DNA of 64,000 nucleotides from Crocinitomicaceae bacterium (GCA_022447585.1 JAKVAR010000009.1:431133-495132); one strand, 5' to 3'; shown: positions 44,900 to 54,161, numbered from the stretch's first letter. Numbers and translations: made by a program. The notes: generated from the letters alone by a model not told the origin.

Positions 44900-46351
44900 A
44901 TGGAAACAGCGTTGGGTTACGAAAACGAATTACAGTCGCATATAAAAAGAGAAAGAGCTGCGGTTAAATTGTCTAGCAAAGTTGGAGAACTTCTTTATGA
45001 CAAAGGAATTGAATTAGTATTATTTAGAAACCACCTTACAGATGTTACAATTTCTGAAATTCTAAACTTACATGAGTATTCAAAAAATGTAGTGAATAAA
45101 CCGGTTGATATTTTTACAACATCTGACTTAGCTGAAACTATCCTTTCTATGGATATTGCTCCAGCGAAATTAGATATCGGAAAATTAGCAAGTGAATGGT
45201 TAAGTGAAAAAGGTGATTTCGAATCTATGACTGAATTCCTTAAGAATAAGTTAGCTGGATTTGAATCTTCAAACGCTGTTTCATTTGAGCCAAGAGATGT
45301 CGTCCTTTATGGATTTGGACGTATCGGACGTTTGGCTGCTAGAGAATTAATCAAGCAAGCTGGTAAGGGACAACAATTAAGGTTACGAGGTATTGTCACA
45401 CGAAGCAATTCTGAAGCAGACCTAATAAAAAGAGCGGCCTTATTAAAGAACGATTCTGTTCATGGTGCATTTAACGGCACTGTTGAAGTTGATGCTGCAA
45501 ACGAAGCATTAATTATTAACGGACAGATCGTTAAAATGATTTGCGCTAAGAACCCTGAGGATATCGACTACACTTCGTACGGCATTAAGAATGCTTTAAT
45601 CATTGATAACACAGGTGTTTTTACGAATAGAGAAGCCTTATCTCGCCATCTAAAAGCAAATGGTTCTTCGAGAGTTCTATTAACGGCTCCAGGTAAAGAA
45701 ATACCTAATATTGTTTACGGAATTAATCAAGGTGAACTGGATCTTGAAGGAGAAAAGGTTTATTCTGCAGCATCTTGTACAACAAACGCTATATCTCCTA
45801 TCCTGAAAGTTGTTAACGACAAATTGGGAGTTGTCAAAGGTCACATCGAAACAGTTCACGCTTACACGAATGATCAAAACTTATTGGATAACATGCACAA
45901 GAAACCAAGAAGAGGTAGATCTGCAGCAATAAACATGGTCATCACTTCAACTGGAGCTGGGAATGCAGTAACTAAAGTAATTCCAGACCTGAAGGATAAA
46001 TTGACTGCAAATGCAGTTCGTGTGCCAACTCCAAACGGTTCTTTAGCTATACTTAACCTTGAATTAGGTAAAAACACATCGCTAGAAGAATTAAATAACG
46101 TTGTTAAAAACGCGGCTTTGAATGGAGATTTAGTAAATCAAATACACTATGCTTATGATCCTGAATTGGTATCTAATGACATCATTGGAAACACGTGTTG
46201 TTCTGTATTTGACTCAAATGCCACAATCGTCTCTAAAGATGGTAAAAATGCTGTGATTTACGCATGGTACGATAATGAGTTCGGGTATACAAAACAAGTT
46301 ATTCGTCTTGCTAAATATATAACTAAAGTAAGAAGAGCGATTTACTATTAA
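44900..46351 (+). CDS. gap: Glyceraldehyde-3-phosphate dehydrogenase, long form
   Basis: 483 residues. Residues 1-130 are a helical N-terminal extension not found in the 335-residue classical enzyme; the NAD domain starts at VVLYGFGRIGRLAAR, the catalytic Cys293 is in ASCTTNAI, and His/Asn in the following region are intact, with the C-terminal WYDNEFGYTKQ. Bacteroidota often have this long form beside a short one; whether it serves glycolysis or gluconeogenesis is not visible here. Terminators lie on both sides, so it is a single-gene unit. Confidence 0.93.
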   Translation: METALGYENELQSHIKRERAAVKLSSKVGELLYDKGIELVLFRNHLTDVTISEILNLHEYSKNVVNKPVDIFTTSDLAETILSMDIAPAKLDIGKLASEWLSEKGDFESMTEFLKNKLAGFESSNAVSFEPRDVVLYGFGRIGRLAARELIKQAGKGQQLRLRGIVTRSNSEADLIKRAALLKNDSVHGAFNGTVEVDAANEALIINGQIVKMICAKNPEDIDYTSYGIKNALIIDNTGVFTNREALSRHLKANGSSRVLLTAPGKEIPNIVYGINQGELDLEGEKVYSAASCTTNAISPILKVVNDKLGVVKGHIETVHAYTNDQNLLDNMHKKPRRGRSAAINMVITSTGAGNAVTKVIPDLKDKLTANAVRVPTPNGSLAILNLELGKNTSLEELNNVVKNAALNGDLVNQIHYAYDPELVSNDIIGNTCCSVFDSNATIVSKDGKNAVIYAWYDNEFGYTKQVIRLAKYITKVRRAIYY

Positions 46352-46377
46352 TCGTAAACATATTTTAATGCAAAGAA

Positions 46378-46409
46378 AAGGGACTCAATAATTTGAGTCC
46401 CTTTTTTTT
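46378..46409. terminator. Bidirectional terminator between gap and the GldL-like gene
   Basis: GGGACTCAA with TTGAGTCCC, loop of 4, flanked by A on the left and T on the right, lies between convergent genes. Confidence 0.85.
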
Positions 46410-46414
46410 CTGGT

Positions 46415-46591
46415 TTACTTCGTAGTCCGATACTTATGAATTGCAAACATTGGAATTGCCACCAATGCTATTCCAGCTAAACCTATAACTAGACCAATTC
46501 CTGCTCCAGGCCAATGTTGAATTTTAAATAAGATTCCTAAAATTGTTAGACTCGTAAAAAATGACCCTGTAATATATGCTAATCCTCTCAT
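46415..46591 (-). CDS. GldL-like small membrane protein
   Basis: 58 residues with two membrane helices (AYITGSFFTSLTILGILF and GIGLVIGLAGIALVAIPMF) separated by the loop KIQHWPGAG. That loop and the preceding ILGILFKIQHWPGA are the signature of the N-terminal part of GldL, the membrane motor protein of gliding/T9SS, but the cytosolic part of GldL is missing. It is therefore a paralogue or mini-protein, not GldL. I chose ATG 46591; the frame is open to 46639 but adds a non-hydrophobic, His-rich lead. Confidence 0.75.
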   Translation of the reverse strand: MRGLAYITGSFFTSLTILGILFKIQHWPGAGIGLVIGLAGIALVAIPMFAIHKYRTTK

Positions 46592-46840
46592 GAAATAAAT
46601 TTTAATCCCAAAATGGGCGGTTATATGGAGACAATGCATCTAGTTCAAAAAGTAACAAAAAAAAAAAACAAGATTGATCACTGACCATTCATATTTACAA
46701 TTAAATTAACACTCAATACTCGTCACAATGCATTACATAATTCGTTCCAAATAAATAATATCCGTTCTATTCTAATATAGTATTCCTCAAGACAACTTCA
46801 AATAGTGTAAACTTATATGAGTAAGGGGCATACCCCAAAA

Positions 46841-46877
46841 AAAAAGGCTGTATCAAAAGAATGATACAGCCTTTTTT
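46841..46877 (-). terminator. Terminator of the Omp28-like gene
   Basis: AAAAAGGCTGTATCA pairs with TGATACAGCCTTTTT, a 15-bp stem. It serves the minus-strand gene that ends at 46891. The rest of 46592-46840 holds nothing I recognise. Confidence 0.88.
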
Positions 46878-46890
46878 AAATACAATCTTT

Positions 46891-47961
46891 CTATTCTACA
46901 ATAAGTCTTTTACTGATCGAACCTGATTCCGAACTGATATTAATCGAGTACACTCCACTCGCTAAAGAATCAGTATTAAAATCATAAACTGATCTTCCAG
47001 CTTCAACATTTTCTATTAAGTCAAAATAAACAACTTGCCCAAGGGAGTTAACGATATTAACACTCACTTCTGATTGATTTTGAGTTAATTGAAATGCAAT
47101 TACCGCATTTCCTGCTGTTGGATTCGGATAAATTTTGGCCGAAGTAAAAGTTTCTATTTCTTCAACTGCAAGAGGACTAAAACCTACATTCGCATATGTC
47201 GCTTGATAGATTTCTTTCGTAATATTACTTTGTAACCAAACAGCAACCCCTATATCAGAGAACTCTTCAACCGTATGCTCCGTGCTCTCATCATGTCCAA
47301 CAATTGCATTCGCTGGAAGCACATAATTACCATTAAATGTATGCGTCAATTCTTCATGACCTATATCCCCTGTTGTTTGAGGGCCTAAATGCAGTCCAGA
47401 TGCACCATTATAAATTTTCTTTACAACATGCTCAAACTGAGTTTCACCATTTCCACCAACGTTGTTAGACGTTTCATATTCAAAAATTGCAACAAATAGT
47501 CTTGTACTTGGAGGTAAATCAGCTAAAGCCTCATAATCGACCTGAACATCTACTGTTTGAGTCACTTCGTTTACTTGATAATATGCAGATAAATCAACCA
47601 ATGGACTAACTGCATAGGCATTGTTTAAGTCGGCCTGAGTTAAATTACTTGGCCCTCCATCATATCCAGCATCAATTTGAGTATTAGGAACCGACTGAAC
47701 TGAATAAATATTCTTCCTACTCCCCATTTCAGCTGTATAATAAGGATCTCCATTTCCTGGCCAGTTCATCTGATATTTCACAGATACAAATTTACCATCG
47801 TTTTCAGGAGCTGATAATAATGCTTCAAGAGCAACATTTCCAGGATTACAAGGAGGACAAGTTGAAGAAGTAAAAGTTTCTACTAATGTTACACGATTTT
47901 GTGCGAAAGATGACGCTCCTGAAAGAAGAACAGCCATCGTTAAAAGTCCGATTTTTTTCAT
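46891..47961 (-). CDS. Omp28-like thioredoxin-fold protein with T9SS domain
   Basis: 356 residues. Signal peptide to SSFAQ; then a thioredoxin-like fold with CPPC in SSTCPPCNPGN (about 34-37), the Omp28-related domain (about 20-260), and a C-terminal T9SS type A domain (KIYPNPTAGNAVIAF). The CPPC motif recalls thiol oxidoreductases, but whether it is redox active outside the cell is not known. Exported to the cell surface by T9SS. A long terminator stem follows at 46841-46877. Confidence 0.86.
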   Translation of the reverse strand: MKKIGLLTMAVLLSGASSFAQNRVTLVETFTSSTCPPCNPGNVALEALLSAPENDGKFVSVKYQMNWPGNGDPYYTAEMGSRKNIYSVQSVPNTQIDAGYDGGPSNLTQADLNNAYAVSPLVDLSAYYQVNEVTQTVDVQVDYEALADLPPSTRLFVAIFEYETSNNVGGNGETQFEHVVKKIYNGASGLHLGPQTTGDIGHEELTHTFNGNYVLPANAIVGHDESTEHTVEEFSDIGVAVWLQSNITKEIYQATYANVGFSPLAVEEIETFTSAKIYPNPTAGNAVIAFQLTQNQSEVSVNIVNSLGQVVYFDLIENVEAGRSVYDFNTDSLASGVYSINISSESGSISKRLIVE

Positions 47962-48280
47962 GCTAGTTTAATTAAATTGAGTAATGGATTAGAATATAAA
48001 ATAAAAGCTTCAGTTTGTAAAACCAGATGAGCCATACTATTGCAATCCTAGAAACAACAGATGACACTAATTTTAATGAATTAAAACTAGAAATGTGAAA
48101 AAAAAGAATGATCTCATTGAGCATTTAACTATTTCCTTCTTTCCTTCCAAATCGGACTGCATCTTAAATATAAGTTAAATAAGACCAAACCAAAGAAATC
48201 TATGCTTGGTGTGAATTTCAAACGAATTTTCGCTAATTATCTTTTCCTACTACAGCATTCCTTCTGCTGTTAGCTACGCA
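47962..48280. other. 319-bp intergenic region without recognised features
   Basis: I see no gene here: one ORF of 23 codons looks like chance. A short inverted repeat (ACAGCA/TGCTGT, 48255-48273) near the 3' end of the minus-strand lipoprotein gene has no T-run on either strand and is not a convincing terminator. Confidence 0.6.
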
Positions 48281-48739
48281 TTATTTAATTCCAGCTACCT
48301 TAAGACACTTTCTAACTTTCTTTTCGTGTTCCGCTCTTTCTTCAGGTGTTCCACTTGGATTTTGAATTCTAAACGCTTGACATTTCTCGTCAATCTCATC
48401 TAACCTTGACGCTAAACGATCGAATTCATCATCCGGAAGGTTTGGATTCATAAAAGCCTTATTAATTGAATCACCTTTAACGACACAGTCGCAAAAGCTC
48501 CACTGCTCACCAAACTCTTTTTCAATTTTCACCAAGTTCTCTTTAAATTCGGCAGAATTCTTTTTATCAACAGTAGACATATCGTAATCAGAAATTATTT
48601 CTTTTTCGATTGAGTCTTCTTCCGGGATAGAAACAACTAACGTATCCATAGTATCTTCTATAGTTCCAGCATCTTCTATACCTGGCTTACAAGCAATTAG
48701 AAAAAATAACGTTATTATTAAGAAAAGATTTTTCAACAA
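48281..48739 (-). CDS. Lipoprotein of unknown function
   Basis: 152 residues. Signal with lipobox LIAC (Cys17), then an acidic linker (IEDTMDTLVVSIPEEDS), then a charged helical domain with cysteines in WSFCDCVVKGDS, EKCQAF and VRKCLKVA. The C-D-C pair and later cysteines suggest disulfides. No family recognised. It is divergent from the DUF4294 gene, with 78 bases between, and no clear promoter on either side. Confidence 0.72.
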   Translation of the reverse strand: MLKNLFLIITLFFLIACKPGIEDAGTIEDTMDTLVVSIPEEDSIEKEIISDYDMSTVDKKNSAEFKENLVKIEKEFGEQWSFCDCVVKGDSINKAFMNPNLPDDEFDRLASRLDEIDEKCQAFRIQNPSGTPEERAEHEKKVRKCLKVAGIK

Positions 48740-48817
48740 GTTTTATAGTTTGGCTTCAAATTTGATCTCAATAATACGAACTTATTGTAAAATAGACACA
48801 CACAAATAGACGTTAAT

Positions 48818-49483
48818 ATGTTAAGATTTATAATTTCATGCTTTTCGTTTACTCTTTTATTTGGATCAAAAGCACAGGAAGACACCACTATAGTTAAAGA
48901 GAAGGACTTTGAAGTAATGCATGTTGATAAGAATTTTGGGAGAAAATATAAATCTCAATTGCATCAATTAAAAGCTGTTTATCCCCTTGCTCTAAAAGCA
49001 AAGCAACTAATTGATGATTATGAAAAAGATCTTGAGGACCTTAAAAAGAATCGAAAGAAGAAAAAATATAGTAAAGAAGCTCATCAACATTTAAAAGATG
49101 AATTTACATATAATATTAGAGATTTATACCAGTCAGAGGGTGACCTTTTAATGAAACTCATTCATAGAGAAACCGGTATGACCGTGCATCAAATCATTAA
49201 AAAATATCGAGGAAGCTTTCAATCAACAATGTATAACTCTATGGGCAAATTATGGGGGCATAATTTGAAAGACACCTATGATGCGAAAGGAGAAGATTGG
49301 ATTACTGAAGTAGTTATACAAGACATTGAGTCAGGAAGGATTAGCTTTGAAAAGGAAATGAAAAAGCTGGACAAAAATGAATATAAAGACAGCATGAAAA
49401 GCTACAGACAAAATAAAAAGAACGGTAGAAAAGCTAGAAGAAATAATAAAAAGAATAATCGAAAGACAAAAAAAAAGGACTGA
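48818..49483 (+). CDS. DUF4294 family exported protein
   Basis: 221 residues with a signal peptide (FIISCFSFTLLFGSKAQ). The central DUF4294 domain (about 45-175) is helical and includes LKAVYPLALKAKQLIDDYEK and LMKLIHRETGMTVHQIIKKYRGSF. The tail from 185 is nearly all Lys, Arg and Asn. Family function is unknown; it is common and usually single-copy in Bacteroidota. The basic tail suggests an interaction with an acidic polymer. A bidirectional hairpin follows, overlapping the stop codon. Confidence 0.82.
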   Translation: MLRFIISCFSFTLLFGSKAQEDTTIVKEKDFEVMHVDKNFGRKYKSQLHQLKAVYPLALKAKQLIDDYEKDLEDLKKNRKKKKYSKEAHQHLKDEFTYNIRDLYQSEGDLLMKLIHRETGMTVHQIIKKYRGSFQSTMYNSMGKLWGHNLKDTYDAKGEDWITEVVIQDIESGRISFEKEMKKLDKNEYKDSMKSYRQNKKNGRKARRNNKKNNRKTKKKD

Positions 49484-49500
49484 CAATCAGCCCTTTTTTT
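49471..49500. terminator. Bidirectional terminator overlapping a stop codon
   Basis: AAGGACTGA pairs with TCAGCCCTT (one A-C mismatch) with A on the left and T on the right; it holds the TGA stop of the DUF4294 gene and serves the convergent yajC gene as well. Confidence 0.7.
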
Positions 49501-49509
49501 TCATTAACT

Positions 49510-49773
49510 CTATTTAGCTCCTAGTTTATCTTCAGCAGAATTAGAAACAGCAGTTTTATCTAGTCTCATTTTACCACTTTCTGTGGCAATTAGAATAGTT
49601 GATTCAGAAACTTCTAAGATCTTTCCGTGAATACCACCGATAGTAACAACTTTGTCGCCAACCCCCATAGCTTCCCTAAATTTCTTAAGCTCCTTTTGTT
49701 TCTTCATTTGTGGTCTGATCATGAAAAAGTAGAACACTACTAAAATCAATACCAACATTACCATTTGATTCAT
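49510..49773 (-). CDS. yajC: Preprotein translocase subunit YajC
   Basis: 87 residues: one N-terminal membrane helix ([16 protein letters not shown]), then the basic [11 protein letters not shown] stretch and a cytoplasmic beta domain ([19 protein letters not shown]). YajC is a companion of SecDF in the Sec holotranslocon. It is downstream of DUF1573 and nusB, an order I recall as common in Bacteroidota; the three are close enough to be one operon. Confidence 0.95.
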   Translation of the reverse strand: MNQMVMLVLILVVFYFFMIRPQMKKQKELKKFREAMGVGDKVVTIGGIHGKILEVSESTILIATESGKMRLDKTAVSNSAEDKLGAK

Positions 49774-49794
49774 ACCAATCTATTTTATTTAAAA

Positions 49795-50187
49795 TTATCT
49801 TCTAATTACGTTTGCCTTCACAATTACTTGTGTAACGGAAGGATCCGTGTTCGCTACTATTCGTACCGATTTATTCAATGGCCCCGCCCCTACTTTCTCA
49901 GTATTAACGTGAGCAAGAACATCACCAGATTCACCTGGTTGAATAGGCTCTTCAGGATACTCAGCAACCGTGCAAGAACAAGAACCTTTTACCTCTCCAA
50001 CAACTAAAGGGTAACTTCCTGTATTCGTTACAGAAAACTTTGCTGTTACCACCTCTCCTTTCAACACATCTCCTGCATCAAATACAGTAACAACCTCCAT
50101 TGTCGTTTTATTACCAACTTTAACTTCAGAACTACCTCCGCAGGATACTAATAAAAACAATGCAAAAACTGCTAATAATGATTTCAT
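49795..50187 (-). CDS. DUF1573 lipoprotein
   Basis: 130 residues. Lipobox LVSC (Cys16), then an Ig-like DUF1573 domain with KFSVTNTGSYPLVVGEV and GSCSCTVAEYPEEPIQPGES, family marks, and the C-terminal strands up to VIVKANVI. Probably an outer-membrane or periplasmic lipoprotein of unknown role. It lies 3 bases after nusB and 21 before yajC. Confidence 0.88.
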   Translation of the reverse strand: MKSLLAVFALFLLVSCGGSSEVKVGNKTTMEVVTVFDAGDVLKGEVVTAKFSVTNTGSYPLVVGEVKGSCSCTVAEYPEEPIQPGESGDVLAHVNTEKVGAGPLNKSVRIVANTDPSVTQVIVKANVIRR

Positions 50188-50190
50188 AAT

Positions 50191-51138
50191 TTAACTTTTT
50201 AAGCCTCTACCGACTTTTGTAATTTTGCCCTCTTTTTCTAAACGAGAAATCGCCTTATCCAAAACGCCATTAATAAACCCGTTACTCTTTGGTGTGCTAT
50301 AGAATTTAGAGATCTCGATATATTCATTCAAAGTAACTTTTGTTGGAATATTATTAAAAATCTGCAACTCTGTAATCGCCATCTTCATCAAAATAACGTC
50401 CATTTTAGCAATTCTATCCAATTCCCAATTACTCGTTAATTGGTCAATTAACTCTTCATTATCTTTATCCAGAACAATTGTTTTTCTCAAAAGTTCACGA
50501 ACAAAAGATAACTCATCATCTTTATCTTTATACAAAGGTAAAATCGTTGGATCTTGATCGTTTTCAAAACCTTTGATTGTTTTAACAACCATTGAACAAG
50601 CTAAATCGATATCATCAATCCAGTGAATATTTTCATCTTCAAAGTGACTGTATAGAATTTCAGAATTTGCAATCTCAGCTTTAAATAAGGCAACAGCAAA
50701 CGCTTTATCCTCTTCAAACCCTGAAATATCGTTATTCATGTATGAATCGTAAACCTCACTTTCTCTGATTTGAGCATAAATTTTACGGAACATTTCCCGA
50801 TTTTCATCTCCTATCCAATTGACTTTTCTTTGTTCAGAATGCACACGAAGCGTAGGCTGCTTTTCAAGAATATCAACAATTGCACTATCTACAAACTTTC
50901 TATTTGGGTTAGCATCTTCATCTGTAGGGAATATTTTCTTCTTATTCTCCTCCATTCTATGCTCACCAATCGCTTTCAATTCAGAAAATGAAAGTAACAA
51001 GTAAATATATAGGTCATAAATTCTCTCTAAGGAATTTAATGTCTCTTTTTCAATCTTACCGAACTCCTCATCTTTAGATTGGAAGAACGCATAAAGTGAT
51101 TGAAGTACTTTTATTCGTAAATGTCTTCTATTGAGCAT
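50191..51138 (-). CDS. nusB: Transcription antitermination factor NusB (long form)
   Basis: 315 residues, about twice the E. coli length. The NusB fold is at the C-terminal side (about 170-305), with NWELDRIAKMDVILMKMAITEL and KVTLNEYIEISKFYSTPKSNGFINGVLDKAI; the N-terminal LNRRHLRIKVLQSLYAFFQS is also NusB-like, with a helical charged insert between. NusB with NusE (S10) binds boxA of rRNA leaders to suppress termination. It leads DUF1573 and yajC and is 6 bases after the leucine dehydrogenase gene. Confidence 0.9.
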   Translation of the reverse strand: MLNRRHLRIKVLQSLYAFFQSKDEEFGKIEKETLNSLERIYDLYIYLLLSFSELKAIGEHRMEENKKKIFPTDEDANPNRKFVDSAIVDILEKQPTLRVHSEQRKVNWIGDENREMFRKIYAQIRESEVYDSYMNNDISGFEEDKAFAVALFKAEIANSEILYSHFEDENIHWIDDIDLACSMVVKTIKGFENDQDPTILPLYKDKDDELSFVRELLRKTIVLDKDNEELIDQLTSNWELDRIAKMDVILMKMAITELQIFNNIPTKVTLNEYIEISKFYSTPKSNGFINGVLDKAISRLEKEGKITKVGRGLKS

Positions 51139-51144
51139 CGAATC

Positions 51145-52242
51145 TTATAAAGGTAATTTCACTTTCCCTATAGCTGAAATTCTTTCTTCAGCCATTTTGT
51201 TAGCGATTTGATATGTTGGAACGTTCTCATCTTTAGAACGTTTAACTATGTTTTGAATCGTAGTATAAATCTCTTCAGCTTTATTCATTGCCCATTCAGA
51301 AGACAACCCTTTAACTTCAGAATAACAATTAATTACCCCACCCGCATTTAACGTGAAATCTGGAGCGTAAATCATTCCTTGCTCCATAACGGCTATACCG
51401 TGCACATCTTCTTGTTTCAATTGATTATTTGCAGCACCCGCAATAATTGAACATTTAAGTCTACTCAAGGTTGAATCATTCACTGTAGCACCTAAAGCAC
51501 ATGGTGCGTATATATCCATGTCTAAGTCGTAAATTTCATCTAGTCCAACGACAGTTGCCCCGTATTTCTCAGAAACCCGCTTTAAAGATGGCTCGTGAAT
51601 ATCAGAAATATAAACCTTAGCACCTTCTTCAGTCAAGGACTTCACTAGATATTCTCCAACATGCCCCACACCTTGGACAGCTACAACTTTATCTGTTAAT
51701 GAATCAGAACCAAATTGCTCTTTAGCACAAGCCTTCATTCCTACATAAGTTCCATAAGCTGTAACTGGAGATGGATCTCCTGACTTACCAGGCAACCCCA
51801 CAACGTGCTCAGTTTCCATCCCGACATATGTCATATCTAAAGGATTAATACCTACATCTTCAGCTGTAATATATTTTCCTGCTAAACTATTGACAAATTT
51901 CCCAAATCTTCTAAACAAAGCTTCAGACTTCATTGTACGCGAATCACCAATAATCACAGCCTTACCACCACCAAGATTCAATCCTGAAATTGAATTTTTA
52001 TAAGTCATACCACGCGACAAACGCAAAACATCATTCAATGCTTCCAATTCGTTATTGTACTTCCACATGCGCGTTCCACCTAATGCTGGCCCTAATGTCG
52101 TGTTATGTACTGCAATTATAGCTTTTAAGCCTGTGTCATTATCGTTACAAAAAAGTAACTGCTCATGATTGTATTTGCTCATTTGAGCAACTACCGGATT
52201 TTCTGCGAGGTTCGTGTCCTCAATATTTTTTACTTCAAACAT
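51145..52242 (-). CDS. Leucine (Glu/Leu/Phe/Val-type) dehydrogenase
   Basis: 365 residues. It reversibly deaminates branched-chain or aromatic L-amino acids to 2-oxo acids with NAD+. Seen: ALGGTRMWKY at the substrate pocket, the catalytic lysine in NLGGGKAVI, and the Rossmann motif VQGVGHVGEYL. The LeuDH-type pocket is likely, but Val and Phe enzymes share these motifs. The start is ATG 52242; the frame opens earlier, at 52296, over the divergent region before the ABC transporter. It supplies branched 2-oxo acids that feed iso-fatty-acid synthesis in this phylum. Confidence 0.88.
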   Translation of the reverse strand: MFEVKNIEDTNLAENPVVAQMSKYNHEQLLFCNDNDTGLKAIIAVHNTTLGPALGGTRMWKYNNELEALNDVLRLSRGMTYKNSISGLNLGGGKAVIIGDSRTMKSEALFRRFGKFVNSLAGKYITAEDVGINPLDMTYVGMETEHVVGLPGKSGDPSPVTAYGTYVGMKACAKEQFGSDSLTDKVVAVQGVGHVGEYLVKSLTEEGAKVYISDIHEPSLKRVSEKYGATVVGLDEIYDLDMDIYAPCALGATVNDSTLSRLKCSIIAGAANNQLKQEDVHGIAVMEQGMIYAPDFTLNAGGVINCYSEVKGLSSEWAMNKAEEIYTTIQNIVKRSKDENVPTYQIANKMAEERISAIGKVKLPL

Positions 52243-52326
52243 ATGTATGATAAATGTTTTCTCAAGTGTATTATATACTTTTACAACGTCATGCAAAAGA
52301 GCATGGCAAAAATAGGAAATTATCGG

Positions 52327-54093
52327 ATGAAGTCACTTAGCTACCTCAACAAATATTTCATAAAATACAAATGGAGATTCCTGTTCGGGATACTTTTCAT
52401 TATTGGAAGTAACTGGTTTAAAGTTGCAATGCCTGATTATTTCGGGGATTCTGTTGATGAATTAAAAAATTGGGACACGGCAAGGCCAAGCGATGAGGTG
52501 ATGCTTGCAGCGCTTAAGGCTGGTGGTACCATCATGCTTCTTATATTAACCTCTGGTTTTTTCCTTTTTCTAACACGACAAATGATCATAATTATGTCAA
52601 GAAACATCGAATATGATCTTAAGAACGAAATCTACAATAAGTATCAAGAGTTAAGCTATTCATTCTACAAAAAAAACAATACCGGAGATTTAATGAATCG
52701 CATTTCCGAGGATGTGACTAAGGTACGTATGTATTTAGGCCCTGGAATCATGTATACGATTAACTTGGTAGCATTGAGCACACTTGTGATAAACAATATG
52801 ATTCAAATCAATGGCTATTTGACAATTGTAGTTCTTGTTCCGCTTCCATTAATGTCATTTGTTATCTATAAAGTTGCAAATCGAATAGGTAAACTCAGCG
52901 GCGAAGTTCAAAAAGAACAATCTCGTATGTCAACTCTAGTTCAAGAGACATTCTCGGGCATCAGGGTCATTAAAGCCTACGGAAGAAATAAAGAAGTAAA
53001 CAATCAATTAGCTGATTCTGCAGAGGAATACAAATCGAGAAGTATGCGCCTCGTAATGACGAACGCCCTTTTTATGCCTACAATATTCATTCTAATAGGA
53101 ATTAGTACCATTCTTTGCATTTATTTAGGAGGAAGTATTTTTATTGATCAAATTCCCGGTTCAGCAAATAACATTACCGAGGGTGACATTATAAAATTTA
53201 TTTTTTACGTGAACATGTTAACATGGCCTTTTGCATCTGTAGGATGGGTTTCATCTCTTATTTCAAGAGCGGCCGCAAGTCAGAAAAGAATTAATGAATT
53301 TCTAAAAGAAGTTCCTGAAATTGTAAACGAAAACAAAAATGAATTCAATTTTAAGGGGGAGGTCGAATTTAAAAATGTTGGGTATACCTACCCAAACTCT
53401 AAGATTGTTGCGCTCAAAGATATCAGCTTTAAGATATCCAAAGGAGAATCTTTAGGTATAATTGGAAGAACTGGCACAGGAAAGTCAACAATTCTAAAAC
53501 TAATCATGCGACAAATCGAACCAACATCAGGAGAGATATTGATAGATGGATTGGATATTAAAAAAATCAACTTAGATGAATATAGAAATCAGACTGGTGT
53601 TGTACCACAGGACGTTTTCTTGTTTTCCGATTCAGTAAAAAACAACATTTTATTCGGGAGCAAAAACAGAAGAGAAACAACTAAATCCATAGAGGCAGCT
53701 GCTAAAGAGGCTCACGTTCATCATAATATAATTGCATTCAAGGATAAGTACGAAACTATCTTGGGTGAACGTGGTGTCAACCTAAGTGGAGGACAAAAAC
53801 AAAGGATTAGTATTGCTCGTGCTCTTATCAGAAACCCTAAGCTTTTAATTCTAGACGACTGTCTTTCTGCAGTAGATACAGAAACAGAAGACATCATACT
53901 ATTAAACCTAAAAAAACGTCAAACTACGTCTTTTGTCGTTAGTCACCGTATCTCATCGTTAAGAAACTGCACACGCATAATAAATATTGAAGGAGGCATG
54001 GTTGTCGAGGAAGGATCTCATCATGAATTACTTGAGAACAATGGTTCTTATGCAGAGCTTTACCATAAACAACTTGCAGAAGAGGACGAATGA
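52327..54093 (+). CDS. ABC-type exporter, fused membrane and ATPase domains
   Basis: 588 residues: six transmembrane helices (first at WRFLFGILFIIGSNWFKVA), then an ATPase with Walker A IGRTGTGKST, Q-loop VVPQDVFLF, signature LSGGQKQR, Walker B LLILDDCLSA, and D-loop/switch His in VVSHRIS. It is a half-transporter that works as a dimer (MsbA/MdlB-like) exporting lipids, drugs or peptides; substrate unknown. The frame is open upstream to 52165, but that segment overlaps the divergent LeuDH gene and does not look coding, so I use ATG 52327; ATG 52303 is possible. The next gene has its own space. Confidence 0.92.
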   Translation: MKSLSYLNKYFIKYKWRFLFGILFIIGSNWFKVAMPDYFGDSVDELKNWDTARPSDEVMLAALKAGGTIMLLILTSGFFLFLTRQMIIIMSRNIEYDLKNEIYNKYQELSYSFYKKNNTGDLMNRISEDVTKVRMYLGPGIMYTINLVALSTLVINNMIQINGYLTIVVLVPLPLMSFVIYKVANRIGKLSGEVQKEQSRMSTLVQETFSGIRVIKAYGRNKEVNNQLADSAEEYKSRSMRLVMTNALFMPTIFILIGISTILCIYLGGSIFIDQIPGSANNITEGDIIKFIFYVNMLTWPFASVGWVSSLISRAAASQKRINEFLKEVPEIVNENKNEFNFKGEVEFKNVGYTYPNSKIVALKDISFKISKGESLGIIGRTGTGKSTILKLIMRQIEPTSGEILIDGLDIKKINLDEYRNQTGVVPQDVFLFSDSVKNNILFGSKNRRETTKSIEAAAKEAHVHHNIIAFKDKYETILGERGVNLSGGQKQRISIARALIRNPKLLILDDCLSAVDTETEDIILLNLKKRQTTSFVVSHRISSLRNCTRIINIEGGMVVEEGSHHELLENNGSYAELYHKQLAEEDE

Positions 54094-54161
54094 TTTTAGG
54101 TTGATTCATTCAAAAAAAAATGTCATATTTGTCTAAACACAATAAAAAAATGAAATAGGTT

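Noticed and set aside
46824-46835. Short GGGGCATACCCC inverted repeat
   Set aside because: Stem of four bases next to a far stronger terminator; no independent sign of function.
48019-48098. A 23-codon ORF between the Omp28-like gene and the lipoprotein
   Set aside because: Short, no promoter element near it, and no sequence feature that distinguishes it from chance.
52165-52326. Extra 54 N-terminal residues of the ABC exporter
   Set aside because: The segment overlaps the divergent leucine dehydrogenase gene, has no conserved look and would precede a normal exporter start at 52327.
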